A stretch of DNA of 5,838 nucleotides from CAZART01 sp964487555 (GTDB lineage: Bacteria > Bacteroidota > Rhodothermia > Rhodothermales > VXPQ01). The stretch spans positions 1-5,838 of the forward strand of contig CAZART010000212.1 of NCBI GenBank assembly GCA_964487555.1. The letters are read 5' to 3'. This document shows positions 1 through 5,838 of this stretch, piece by piece. The notes beneath the pieces are model-generated. The model was not told the DNA's origin. It saw nothing but the letters and a program-made list of their open reading frames with translations, and made no database searches. How positions within the stretch are numbered: the stretch's first letter is position 1; each line of letters begins with the position of its first letter. The translations under genes were made by a program, and so were the position numbers.

Positions 1-12
1 TCCCAAATTCAG

Positions 13-44
13 CCGTTTTACGCAACTGAAACGGTACTTATACC
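13..44 (+). promoter_or_regulatory. Possible promoter with overlapping inverted repeat
   Basis: TTTACG at 17-22 and TATACC at 39-44 are separated by 16 bases and resemble weak -35 and -10 boxes. They would start transcription near base 50, just before the structured leader of the SusC gene. CCGTTT (13-18) and AAACGG (29-34) form a 6-bp inverted repeat with a 10-base spacer lying across the -35 box, which could be an operator. Alternatively it is the tail hairpin of a gene left of the window. The Bacteroidota-type TTTG / TAnnTTTG promoter is not clearly present. The call rests on pattern matching alone. Confidence 0.25.
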
Positions 45-72
45 GATTGAGATCGGAGTCGATCTCTCCGAT
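43..72 (+). promoter_or_regulatory. Overlapping, mutually exclusive hairpins in susC-like leader
   Basis: Three inverted repeats share bases, so only one can form at a time. CCGAT (43-47) pairs with ATCGG (52-56) over a 4-base loop. GAGATCG (49-55) pairs with CGATCTC (60-66) over the loop GAGT. ATCGGAG (52-58) pairs with CTCCGAT (66-72) over a 7-base loop. The block lies directly before the three-way junction at 77-141 and about 130 bases before the receptor's start codon. It could be an operator with repeated half-sites (ATCGG/CCGAT) or an RNA switch element. The pairings are seen directly; the function is inferred. Confidence 0.35.
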
Positions 73-76
73 ACAT

Positions 77-141
77 GTCGTGCAGACGGATCAGCACGAT
101 CCGCATCCCCGACATCCCAGCCGATGTCGTCTGCAACCGAC
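77..141 (+). promoter_or_regulatory. Predicted structured 5' leader, three-way junction
   Basis: All pairs can be read from the sequence. The closing stem is 77-80 with 138-141 plus 81-86 with 130-135 (10 bp, bulge at 136-137). Hairpin A is CGGATC 87-92 with GATCCG 98-103 (loop AGCAC). A six-base linker, CATCCC, follows. Hairpin B is CGACATC 110-116 with GATGTCG 123-129 (loop CCAGCC). The closing stem abuts hairpin A (86/87) and hairpin B (129/130) with no gap, allowing coaxial stacking. ATGTCGT occurs at both 75-81 and 124-130, so the CGACAT strand of hairpin B could instead pair with 75-80, giving an alternative fold. I do not recognise a known riboswitch core. It lies in the untranslated leader of the SusC/SusD operon and could be a cis-regulatory RNA or a DNA operator cluster. 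Confidence 0.4.
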
Positions 142-155
142 GGCTCGATGAGCCG
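141..155 (+). repeat. Small hairpin, CGGCTC/GAGCCG
   Basis: CGGCTC (141-146) and GAGCCG (150-155) form a 6-bp stem with the 3-base loop GAT, immediately after the three-way junction and sharing base 141 with it. The perfect 8-base palindrome GACCGGTC (156-163) follows. The remaining leader, 164-202, has no clear purine-rich ribosome site before the ATG at 203. Confidence 0.3.
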
Positions 156-202
156 GACCGGTCACATCCCTGGTTTCATCAGTACGGATTTGAAGTACCA
201 TC

Positions 203-3082
203 ATGACTGAAGACAACGAGAGGACCGGGGCCGCAGCCTTGTTGCTGGGTCTGTTCCTCCTTTTAGCTCCGGGTCTCGCGCACGCGCAAACGACCGGGAC
301 CATAAACGGCCGAGTAACCGAAGCATTCACAGGCGACACCATCCCCGGCGCGAACGTGCTGGTGGAAGGCGCCGGCGTCGGAGCTGCCACGGATATCGAC
401 GGCAAATTCGAAATTGTTGGCGTGCCGACGGGCCACCACACCATCGTCGTCTCATTCGTCGGGTTCAAGCGCTTTCGGTCCACAGTCGAGGTGGATGAGC
501 GCGGCTCCCTTTTTGTTGACGCTCGATTGGAAGAAGATCTCCTCGGCATGGAGGAGGTCATCGTCACCGGCCAGGGCGCAGGCGTCGAAACGCGACGTCT
601 GTCCACGACCGTCGAGGTGATTACGGCTCGAAAGATCGAGCAAACGCCGGCTACGCGGCTCGAAGAGCTGCTGCAGGCGCAGCTTCCCGGCGCGCAGATC
701 CGCCTGACGTCCGGCCAGCCGGGCACGGCCTCGATGATCCGCTCGCGCGGTGTCCTTTCTGCGATGAGCGCCACGACGCCTGTGATTTACGTGGATGGGA
801 TCCGCGTCGACAACCTCAATACGGCGTCGGCCTTGAACGTGGATACCGGCGGCGCCGAATCCAGCGCGCTTCCGGACATTCCCCTCGAAAACATCGAGCG
901 GATCGAATATATCAAAGGCGGCGCTGCCACGACGCTGTTCGGCTCCGACGCCGCGAACGGCGTCATCCAGATCTTTACGAAGAAAGGGCTGGCCGGTACG
1001 CCGAGCCTGAGCTATGAGACGACGGTGGGCGGGATGGCCGGCACGACCGATTACCTCTTCTTCGACCGCACGGCCGACGCCCTCTTCAAAACCGGACTGG
1101 TCCAGCAGCATCGCCTCAGCGGGAGCGGCGGCACCAGCGACCTGACGTACAGCTTCTCCGGAATGATGTACGAGGACAACGGCTTCCGCCTCGGAAACGA
1201 GACCGTTCGCTATGGATTCCGCACCGGCGTCGCCGGCCAGATCTCGCCGACGGGCCGTTACTCCGGCTCGATGGCATTCTCCAGCAATTCCTACACCCGC
1301 GATTTCAACGCGAATGACGGATGGGGACTGTATGGCTCTCTTGAGAACGGCACGTTCGGCAACATCGACGAGCTTTCGGATGAAGAATTCGATACCGTCG
1401 TCGATTATGTCGCGGAGGCATCCGGCCTGACGGACATCAGCGCCGACGTCAAGCGATTCCAGTCGGCCCACTCCATCGAACTCGTACCGGTCAAGAACTT
1501 GGTTACGACGTTCACGGCAGGCATGGACTACCGATTTTCGCAGGAGCAGAGCATCGTCTCGCCCGCGTTCCTCGACGCCGTAGGCAGCGCGAAGCAGAGT
1601 GCCATCAACCGGGCCGAACGGCGCTACCTCGGGCTGACGCTGGAAGGCACGGGTCGCCATACGATCGATCACGGCGACTTCTCCTTCGTCACAACGTTCG
1701 GTGGGCAGGTTTTTCGTAATCAGGATCACCAGCTGCTCCTTACCGCCCGCGACATCGCCGAGGGATCATCTTCGATCAACAACAGCGCCACGCAGGGCGC
1801 CGAGGACTTCGAACTGCTCGTCGCGAACTACGGCGTGTACGTCGTCGAGAACGTCGGATTTCGGAACCGGCTGTTTCTGGAGGGCGGACTCCGTATCGAC
1901 GGCAATTCGGCCTTCGGTGACGAGATCGGCGCGGTCGCGTATCCGAAGGTCGGCCTGGCCTATTCGGCTTCGAGTGAGCCGTTCCTGCAGCGGCATCTCG
2001 GCCTCGGCGGATCGCTGGTCTCGAACCTGAAGCTGCGGGCGAATCTCGGCTACGCCGGAAACTTCCCGATGCCCTTCGCCAACATCCGCGAGGTCGACAC
2101 CTTTCCGTACCTCGGTCGGACAGCAGTCACTTTCGGCGCCTACGGCAACGAGAATATGCGGCCCGAGAAGGTTCGTACGTGGGAGGTGGGCAGCGACGTC
2201 GCGTTCCTCAACGACAGGGTGGCCCTGGAGGTCACCTATTACAACGCTCTGACGGAAGACGCGCTCTTCGACGTTCGATTCCCAGTCACGTCGGGCCGTT
2301 TCGAGCAACTTGCGAACGTGGGCCAGGTGCTTAATCGCGGCTGGGAGATCAAGTCGATGATCTTCCCGATCAACACATCCACCTGGGACGTGCGCCTGGG
2401 CGCCTCGCTCAACACGCTTCACAATGAGGTACTCGATATGGGTACGTCCGCGCCGTTCACGGTGGGTGGATTCACGTTCCTCGGCCAGTGGGTGATGGAG
2501 GGCGAATCCGTCGGATTCCTGCGCGGCGCACGCCCGGTCTATGACGCAGACGGCAACGTGCTCAAGATCAAGCGCAACGTGGCGCTTGGAAGCCCGCTTC
2601 CCGACGCGTACGGCAATCTCAGTATGGGCATCACCTTTCGCGATCGCCTCCGGCTGCTTGCCGTCGCCGATTATCAGTGGGGCGCCTACGGCGTGGCCGT
2701 AGACGACGTCCTGCGCTTTTTCAGCGGTCTCCAGGATCCCGACCGCTTCCCGGTAAATGCCGACGGCGAGACGCCTGCGCTGGGCCAGGCGAGCTTTGTG
2801 GATCTCGCCGGCGCATGGGCGGAGAAGACGGACTATCTCAAAGTGCGGCTCATCTCGCTCAACTACCATCTACCCGAGAAGTGGTATCTGACAGGCAAAG
2901 TCCGCCGCATCGATGTCGGATTCCGCGTGGTCAACCCCTTCGGCGCCGCAAGCTCGAGCTTCGATCCGGAAGTTACAGGCATCAACTCGGTGGCACAGGG
3001 CGGGCTGAATGTCGGCGTATTCGGCTTCGGTACGGAATCGCCGCCGCGCCAGTACCTCGTCAATCTGAAGGTTGGATTCTAA
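203..3082 (+). CDS. SusC/RagA-type TonB-dependent outer-membrane receptor
   Basis: This is a complete 959-residue outer-membrane importer that would form a pair with the SusD-like lipoprotein downstream and move a surface-captured ligand into the periplasm using TonB-ExbBD energy. A signal peptide covers residues 1-28, with a hydrophobic Leu/Ala core and cleavage after AHA. A carboxypeptidase-regulatory-like domain follows at about 33-112 (TINGRVTEAFTGDTIPGANV, later DIDGKFEI and SFVGFKRF). The segment MEEVIVTGQG at 116-125 matches the usual TonB-box position in SusC proteins. The plug spans about 134-262 (PVIYVDGIRVDN, ENIERIEYIKGGAATTLFGS, ANGVIQIFTKKG). The beta-barrel runs to the C-terminal phenylalanine (YLVNLKVGF) and includes the typical late DPEV motif at 921-924. 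Length is normal for the family. ATG 203 is the only start giving an intact signal peptide, although its n-region (TEDNER) is unusually acidic. The substrate cannot be told from sequence. Confidence 0.96.
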   Translation: MTEDNERTGAAALLLGLFLLLAPGLAHAQTTGTINGRVTEAFTGDTIPGANVLVEGAGVGAATDIDGKFEIVGVPTGHHTIVVSFVGFKRFRSTVEVDERGSLFVDARLEEDLLGMEEVIVTGQGAGVETRRLSTTVEVITARKIEQTPATRLEELLQAQLPGAQIRLTSGQPGTASMIRSRGVLSAMSATTPVIYVDGIRVDNLNTASALNVDTGGAESSALPDIPLENIERIEYIKGGAATTLFGSDAANGVIQIFTKKGLAGTPSLSYETTVGGMAGTTDYLFFDRTADALFKTGLVQQHRLSGSGGTSDLTYSFSGMMYEDNGFRLGNETVRYGFRTGVAGQISPTGRYSGSMAFSSNSYTRDFNANDGWGLYGSLENGTFGNIDELSDEEFDTVVDYVAEASGLTDISADVKRFQSAHSIELVPVKNLVTTFTAGMDYRFSQEQSIVSPAFLDAVGSAKQSAINRAERRYLGLTLEGTGRHTIDHGDFSFVTTFGGQVFRNQDHQLLLTARDIAEGSSSINNSATQGAEDFELLVANYGVYVVENVGFRNRLFLEGGLRIDGNSAFGDEIGAVAYPKVGLAYSASSEPFLQRHLGLGGSLVSNLKLRANLGYAGNFPMPFANIREVDTFPYLGRTAVTFGAYGNENMRPEKVRTWEVGSDVAFLNDRVALEVTYYNALTEDALFDVRFPVTSGRFEQLANVGQVLNRGWEIKSMIFPINTSTWDVRLGASLNTLHNEVLDMGTSAPFTVGGFTFLGQWVMEGESVGFLRGARPVYDADGNVLKIKRNVALGSPLPDAYGNLSMGITFRDRLRLLAVADYQWGAYGVAVDDVLRFFSGLQDPDRFPVNADGETPALGQASFVDLAGAWAEKTDYLKVRLISLNYHLPEKWYLTGKVRRIDVGFRVVNPFGAASSSFDPEVTGINSVAQGGLNVGVFGFGTESPPRQYLVNLKVGF

Positions 3083-3117
3083 GCTCAGCCCTGCACAAGA
3101 TCATATTATATAGAACC

Positions 3118-4563
3118 ATGAAACGATCGATTACAGCCCTCATGGGCCTCTTCATCCTGGCGGGCGGTCTTGCAGCCTGCGACCTGCTCGATCCGACCCA
3201 CGTCAGCAACCCCGACGTTACGGAACGCGACTTTCTGAACTCCTCCAAGCCGATGACGAGCTGGATGCATGGCATGGAGCGGCAGACCGCCGTCGCCATG
3301 GCCACCCTCATCGTGCCTGCGGAGATCGCGTCGGACAACTATGTCAACTCGTACTCCTTCTACAATCAGTTCATGGATCGCCTCGTCCTCGACTATACGG
3401 ATCGTGACGTCGAAAAGGGCCTCCTGGAGATCTCCAAGCTGCGCGAGATGGCGGAGTTCGGTCTCGCCGTCGTGGCGGAGCGTGATGCAGCAACGACCGA
3501 CGCGCAGCGAGCCGAGCTGTTGTTCTACAAAGCGGTCGCACACGTCTACACCGGAGAGTGGTTTCACAGTGCACCGGCCGATTCGGCCGGCCCCGCTAGA
3601 GGATCCGACGACCACTTCCGGATGGCCGTTGGCGCCCTAGAGAGCGCGCTCGAACTGAAGGAAGATGCAGGCTACCACATCCTCCTCGCGAGAGCCTATC
3701 GCAGCCTCGGCGACCGTGCGAATGCGGTCCTCGAAGCCGAAGCCGCCCTCGCCATCGATTCGGATTACCTCAGGTTCGCGCGCTTCGATCGCGTGAACGG
3801 TCCGTCCAACATCGTGCAGGAGGCGCTGTACGATCGCGGCACCTACGACGACCTTCAGCCCCTGGCACGGCTGGATTATCTGGATCCGAAATTCTTCATC
3901 AACGCGGCACCTGGGCCGGGCGACGACGAATCGTCGGATCTCGCGTACGTGAAGGCAGAGGAAGCCCACCTCATCATCGCCGAGGCGCTGGTCGCTGCCG
4001 GCGATGTAGCGAATGCCCGGTCGGAGCTCTCGAAACTTCTGTCGCTCGTAAAGAGCCGGAAGGTCGTTCAGCTCGTAGACGCGTTCGAGAACAGGACGCA
4101 GCGTGCCCCGGGGACGCGGCCGATCGGCGCCGCCTGGCGCGTCGCCTTCAGCGAGGGGGAACTGTCGAAGGCGGGTCTCGTCGTCGAGCGGACTGAGGCC
4201 GTCGACGTCTCGGTCATCTCCGGAACCTGCATAACGCAATCCGAAATCGATGCCGTCTCATCCGTGTCCGGCGCCCTCCGCACGATCTATCTACTCCGCC
4301 AGGAGATCTTCATCGCCGAAGGCCGCCGCATGAACGATCTCGGCATCCAGTGGCCCGTCCCGCTCGCGGAAGTGCTCAACAACGTGAACCTCGTCGAAGG
4401 CCCCGCCACGCAGGGTAAGGTGCCCGCCTTCCTTCCGCCGGGTATCGAATTCGACCAGTTCGTCGCCATCGACTTCGAGACCAAACGGGCGGTCCTCAAG
4501 CACGACCTCAATAAAATCCTCATCGAAAACAGGACGGCCCCCGAAGTGCTTCCGTTTTTCTAA
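3118..4563 (+). CDS. RagB/SusD-family surface lipoprotein
   Basis: This is a complete 481-residue lipoprotein and the presumed ligand-binding lid of the upstream SusC-type transporter. The lipobox L18-A19-A20-C21 follows a basic n-region (MKR) and hydrophobic core, so lipidation at Cys21 is expected. The mature start, CDLLDPTHVSNPDVTERDF, is typical of SusD homologues. TPR-like helical stretches are visible around residues 136-155 (AELLFYKAVAHVYTGEWF), 167-210 (ALESALELK, ILLARAYRSLGDRANAVLEA) and 280-305 (EEAHLIIAEALVAAGDVANA). The conserved C-terminal signature EGRRMNDLG begins at Glu401. It starts 35 bases after the receptor's stop codon with no promoter or terminator between, so co-transcription is very likely. 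The frame is open back to 2677 inside the receptor gene, but ATG 3118 is chosen because it begins the signal peptide. Before it the sequence TATATAGAACC has no clear Shine-Dalgarno. The substrate is unknown. Confidence 0.95.
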   Translation: MKRSITALMGLFILAGGLAACDLLDPTHVSNPDVTERDFLNSSKPMTSWMHGMERQTAVAMATLIVPAEIASDNYVNSYSFYNQFMDRLVLDYTDRDVEKGLLEISKLREMAEFGLAVVAERDAATTDAQRAELLFYKAVAHVYTGEWFHSAPADSAGPARGSDDHFRMAVGALESALELKEDAGYHILLARAYRSLGDRANAVLEAEAALAIDSDYLRFARFDRVNGPSNIVQEALYDRGTYDDLQPLARLDYLDPKFFINAAPGPGDDESSDLAYVKAEEAHLIIAEALVAAGDVANARSELSKLLSLVKSRKVVQLVDAFENRTQRAPGTRPIGAAWRVAFSEGELSKAGLVVERTEAVDVSVISGTCITQSEIDAVSSVSGALRTIYLLRQEIFIAEGRRMNDLGIQWPVPLAEVLNNVNLVEGPATQGKVPAFLPPGIEFDQFVAIDFETKRAVLKHDLNKILIENRTAPEVLPFF

Positions 4564-4585
4564 AATCGGCGGCCAACCCTTAAGC

Positions 4586-4623
4586 AAAACGTCCCGGAAA
4601 GCGAGAGCCTTCCGGGACGTTTT
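4586..4623 (+). terminator. Strong intrinsic terminator, possibly bidirectional
   Basis: AAAACGTCCCGGAA (4586-4599) pairs perfectly with TTCCGGGACGTTTT (4610-4623). Inside, after one A-C mismatch, GC (4601-4602) pairs with GC (4607-4608) around GAGA, a GNRA tetraloop. The hairpin begins 23 bases after the SusD-like stop codon and ends the receptor/SusD operon. With A residues on the left arm and T residues on the right it is nearly symmetric, so it could also stop transcription arriving on the minus strand from the decayed gene next door. Confidence 0.88.
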
Positions 4624-5026
4624 GGTAATCCTGCCAAGGGCTGCCTCACTCCACTGACCGTCCCTTTCAGCAGAGACGTACGCCGCACCGAGCCCCTCAT
4701 TCTGCCGAAGAGCTCCGACGAGGAGCCGGTCATCGGAGGCGGCGATGCTGTTTCCGAAGCCGTCGTCGTCCGACGGATCAGGCGCCGCGAGCTGTACACG
4801 CTCGCTCCAGGCACCGTCGTCAAACTTTGTAAAACGTAAGCGATGCCGGACCGGTAGCGGCTGTGGGGTTCGCCCACCAGCACTTCCTGGCCGTACACCT
4901 CTACATCGACGCCGAAATTCGAATGCCGGTGAGAAGCAGCTTACCGGATTCCGGCGAGGAGGGGTTTGACGCGGCCAGGCGTTTCAGTTGAAGAGGTACG
5001 CGCGAGGATAATAACCTTCGTGGAGC
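4624..5026 (-). pseudogene. Decayed FG-GAP beta-propeller protein gene, both ends missing
   Basis: Minus-strand translation gives recognisable FG-GAP repeats (integrin-alpha-like propeller blades, FG-GAP_2 style) spread over several frames. In order: KLHEGYYPRAYLFN (5026-4987), stop TGA (4986-4984), NAW (4983-4975), a frame change near 4974, RVKPLLAGIR (4973-4944), stop TAA (4943-4941), AASHRHS-NFGVDVEVYGQEVLVGEP then RSGIAYV (4940-4833), and a frame change in the T run 4834-4831. Last comes TKFDDGAWSERVQLAAPDPS then DDDGFGNSIAASDDRLLVGA and GLGAAYVSAERDGQWSEAALG (4830-4633). Restoring one T in the T run gives AYVFTKFDDGAW, the usual blade junction. The alternation of FG, VG(A/E) and AYV motifs is hard to get by chance. 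There is no start codon and no stop before the terminator, so the remnant is truncated as well as frameshifted. Such proteins are normally secreted or surface-located. Exact ends are uncertain. Confidence 0.78.
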
Positions 5027-5040
5027 TTAGCTTCTTAGAC

Positions 5041-5099
5041 GGGCGAAAGCGATTGAGTTGGCCTTCGCCCGGGCGCCCAACGTCCGGTTCCGTTGGCGC
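5041..5099 (+). repeat. Two tandem intergenic hairpins
   Basis: Hairpin 1: GGGCGAA (5041-5047) pairs with TTCGCCC (5064-5070), then after an A-C mismatch GC (5049-5050) pairs with GC (5061-5062), leaving a 10-base loop. Hairpin 2: GCGCC-AACG (5073-5082, bulged C at 5078) pairs with CGTTGGCGC (5091-5099) over an 8-base loop. They lie between the FG-GAP remnant and the VCBS lipoprotein gene. Neither is followed by a T tract, so they are not convincing terminators. They could be an operator, a leader structure or remains of a repeat. The stretch 5100-5203 that follows holds nothing I can assign. Confidence 0.35.
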
Positions 5100-5203
5100 G
5101 AGCAATGGAAGGCGCGGCGCTGCTGGTTCGGAGAGTTCCCCCGGCGCGGCAGCGTACCCTCGGGGTATGCCGCACAGATCATCGACGAAACTCACGTCTT
5201 CGC

Positions 5204-5838
5204 GTGACTACACACGATAAAATACGGTGGGTCGTACGCAGAACAACCGCGTGGGCCTGTGTCCTCGTACTCGGAGCGGGCTGTGCCTCTCGAGAGGAGG
5301 CAAACGAATCCGTACATGAAGAGCTTTTCCAGCTCTTAGCGCCGGAAAAGACACGGATCGAATTTACAAACACCCTATCCGAGCAGCCGACGCCACATCG
5401 AAACGAGCTGCTCTTCGAATACTTCTCCAACGGGGCCGGGCTGGCCATCGGCGACCTCAACGGGGACGGCCTCGATGACGTCTACTTTGCGGGTAACATG
5501 ACGTACAACGTGTTGTATCTCAACCGGGGCAACATGGTGTTCGAAGACATCACGGGGGCCGCAGGTCTCGCCGGAAAGAAGGATACCTGGAAAACCGGCG
5601 TGGCCATGGCCGACGTGAACGGTGACGGCCTGCTCGACGTCTACGTCTGCTACTCCGGAGATCTCCCACTCGAACGGCGCGTCGACGAGCTCTACATCAA
5701 TCAGGGAACCGATCAGGAGGGGATCCCGCAGTTCATAGAGCAGGCGAGCGAGTACGGCCTGGCCCATCCCCATTCGAGCAATCAGGCCTACTTTTTCGAT
5801 TACGACCGCGACGGCGACCTCGACCTGTTTCTGCTTAC
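5204..5838 (+). CDS. VCBS/FG-GAP repeat lipoprotein, CRTAC1/UnbV-like (partial, 3' end outside)
   Basis: The 211 visible residues are the N-terminus of a large surface protein family; such proteins in Bacteroidota often exceed 1000 residues. GTG 5204 is chosen because it gives a basic n-region (KIRWVVRR), a hydrophobic core and an acceptable lipobox, LGAGC, with Cys27 as the lipid-modified residue. The -3 position is Gly rather than Leu, so this is not perfect. Three Ca2+-binding propeller loops follow: D84-N86-D88-G89-D92 (GDLNGDGLDDVYFAGN), D137-N139-D141-G142-D145 (ADVNGDGLLDVYVC) and D199-D201-D203-G204-D207 (FDYDRDGDLDLFLL). The segments NELLFEYFSNGAGLAIGD, VLYLNRGNMVFEDIT and DELYINQG fit the family order closely. 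No good Shine-Dalgarno is seen. The gene lies behind a strong terminator, so it probably has its own promoter. A role as a surface binding partner near the SusC/SusD pair is inferred. An in-frame ATG at 5105 is less likely. Confidence 0.9.
   Translation, partial: MTTHDKIRWVVRRTTAWACVLVLGAGCASREEANESVHEELFQLLAPEKTRIEFTNTLSEQPTPHRNELLFEYFSNGAGLAIGDLNGDGLDDVYFAGNMTYNVLYLNRGNMVFEDITGAAGLAGKKDTWKTGVAMADVNGDGLLDVYVCYSGDLPLERRVDELYINQGTDQEGIPQFIEQASEYGLAHPHSSNQAYFFDYDRDGDLDLFLL

Noticed and set aside
77..141. tRNA, hammerhead ribozyme or known riboswitch
   Set aside because: There is no anticodon or T-arm pattern, no CUGAUGA/GAAA core, and no riboswitch core I recognise, so it is described only as an unassigned three-way junction.
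452..1729. Long antisense open frame (425 codons) opposite the receptor gene
   Set aside because: It lies wholly within the receptor gene. The translation is Arg/Ala/Val-rich with no domain pattern, as expected of a frame mirrored from G/C-ending codons. Another antisense frame at 1766-2869 and the one at 91-774 are rejected for the same reason.
2677..3117. Upstream extension of the SusD-like gene to 2677
   Set aside because: It would overlap the receptor gene by about 400 bases and bury the lipoprotein signal peptide that starts cleanly at 3118.
4988..5014. Promoter-like TTGAAG and GATAAT before the VCBS gene
   Set aside because: The spacing is only 13 bases and the site lies inside the FG-GAP relic, about 190 bases before the GTG. 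It may be chance, so it is not listed as a feature.
5105..5203. In-frame ATG at 5105 as the start of the VCBS lipoprotein
   Set aside because: It would add 33 Arg-rich residues in front of a signal peptide that works only at the N-terminus. GTG 5204 places the lipobox Cys at residue 27.
4745..5220. Short plus-strand frames at 4745-4969 and 4966-5220
   Set aside because: They show no recognisable motifs. The first is antisense to clear FG-GAP protein motifs, and the second crosses the lipoprotein start in another frame.

Overview
The window looks like GC-rich Bacteroidota-type DNA. It carries a SusC/SusD outer-membrane pair, made of a TonB-dependent transporter with a carboxypeptidase-regulatory-like N-domain and a lipoprotein of RagB/SusD type. 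The coding frames have strongly G/C-ending codons and there are no clear AGGAGG ribosome sites, which fits the Rhodothermia/Rhodothermota side better than Bacteroides. That placement is inference from composition and gene content only.

Layout. Positions 1-202 are a non-coding leader unusually dense in inverted repeats: an inverted repeat over a possible promoter (13-44), three overlapping alternative hairpins (43-72), a compact three-way-junction fold (77-141) and a further small hairpin (141-155). Next come a complete SusC/RagA-type TonB-dependent receptor (203-3082, 959 aa) and, 35 bases later, a complete RagB/SusD-type lipoprotein (3118-4563, 481 aa). They almost certainly form one operon, closed by a strong, symmetric hairpin terminator (4586-4623).

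The 640 bases between the SusD gene and the next gene are not empty. On the minus strand, 4624-5026 holds a decayed FG-GAP beta-propeller gene. It can be read only by bridging two stop codons and two frameshifts, and it lacks both natural ends. Upstream of it (minus strand) are two tandem hairpins (5041-5099) and about 100 bases with no assigned function. At 5204 a plus-strand lipoprotein gene begins with GTG and runs off the window. Its first 211 residues carry three Ca2+-binding VCBS/FG-GAP repeats of the large CRTAC1/UnbV-like surface proteins common in this phylum.

Working together (inference): SusD captures a ligand at the cell surface and passes it to SusC, which imports it using TonB energy. 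The VCBS lipoprotein is probably another surface-exposed binding protein, but it sits behind the terminator and so likely has its own promoter. No degradative enzyme, sigma/anti-sigma pair or sensor lies in the window, so the substrate cannot be named.
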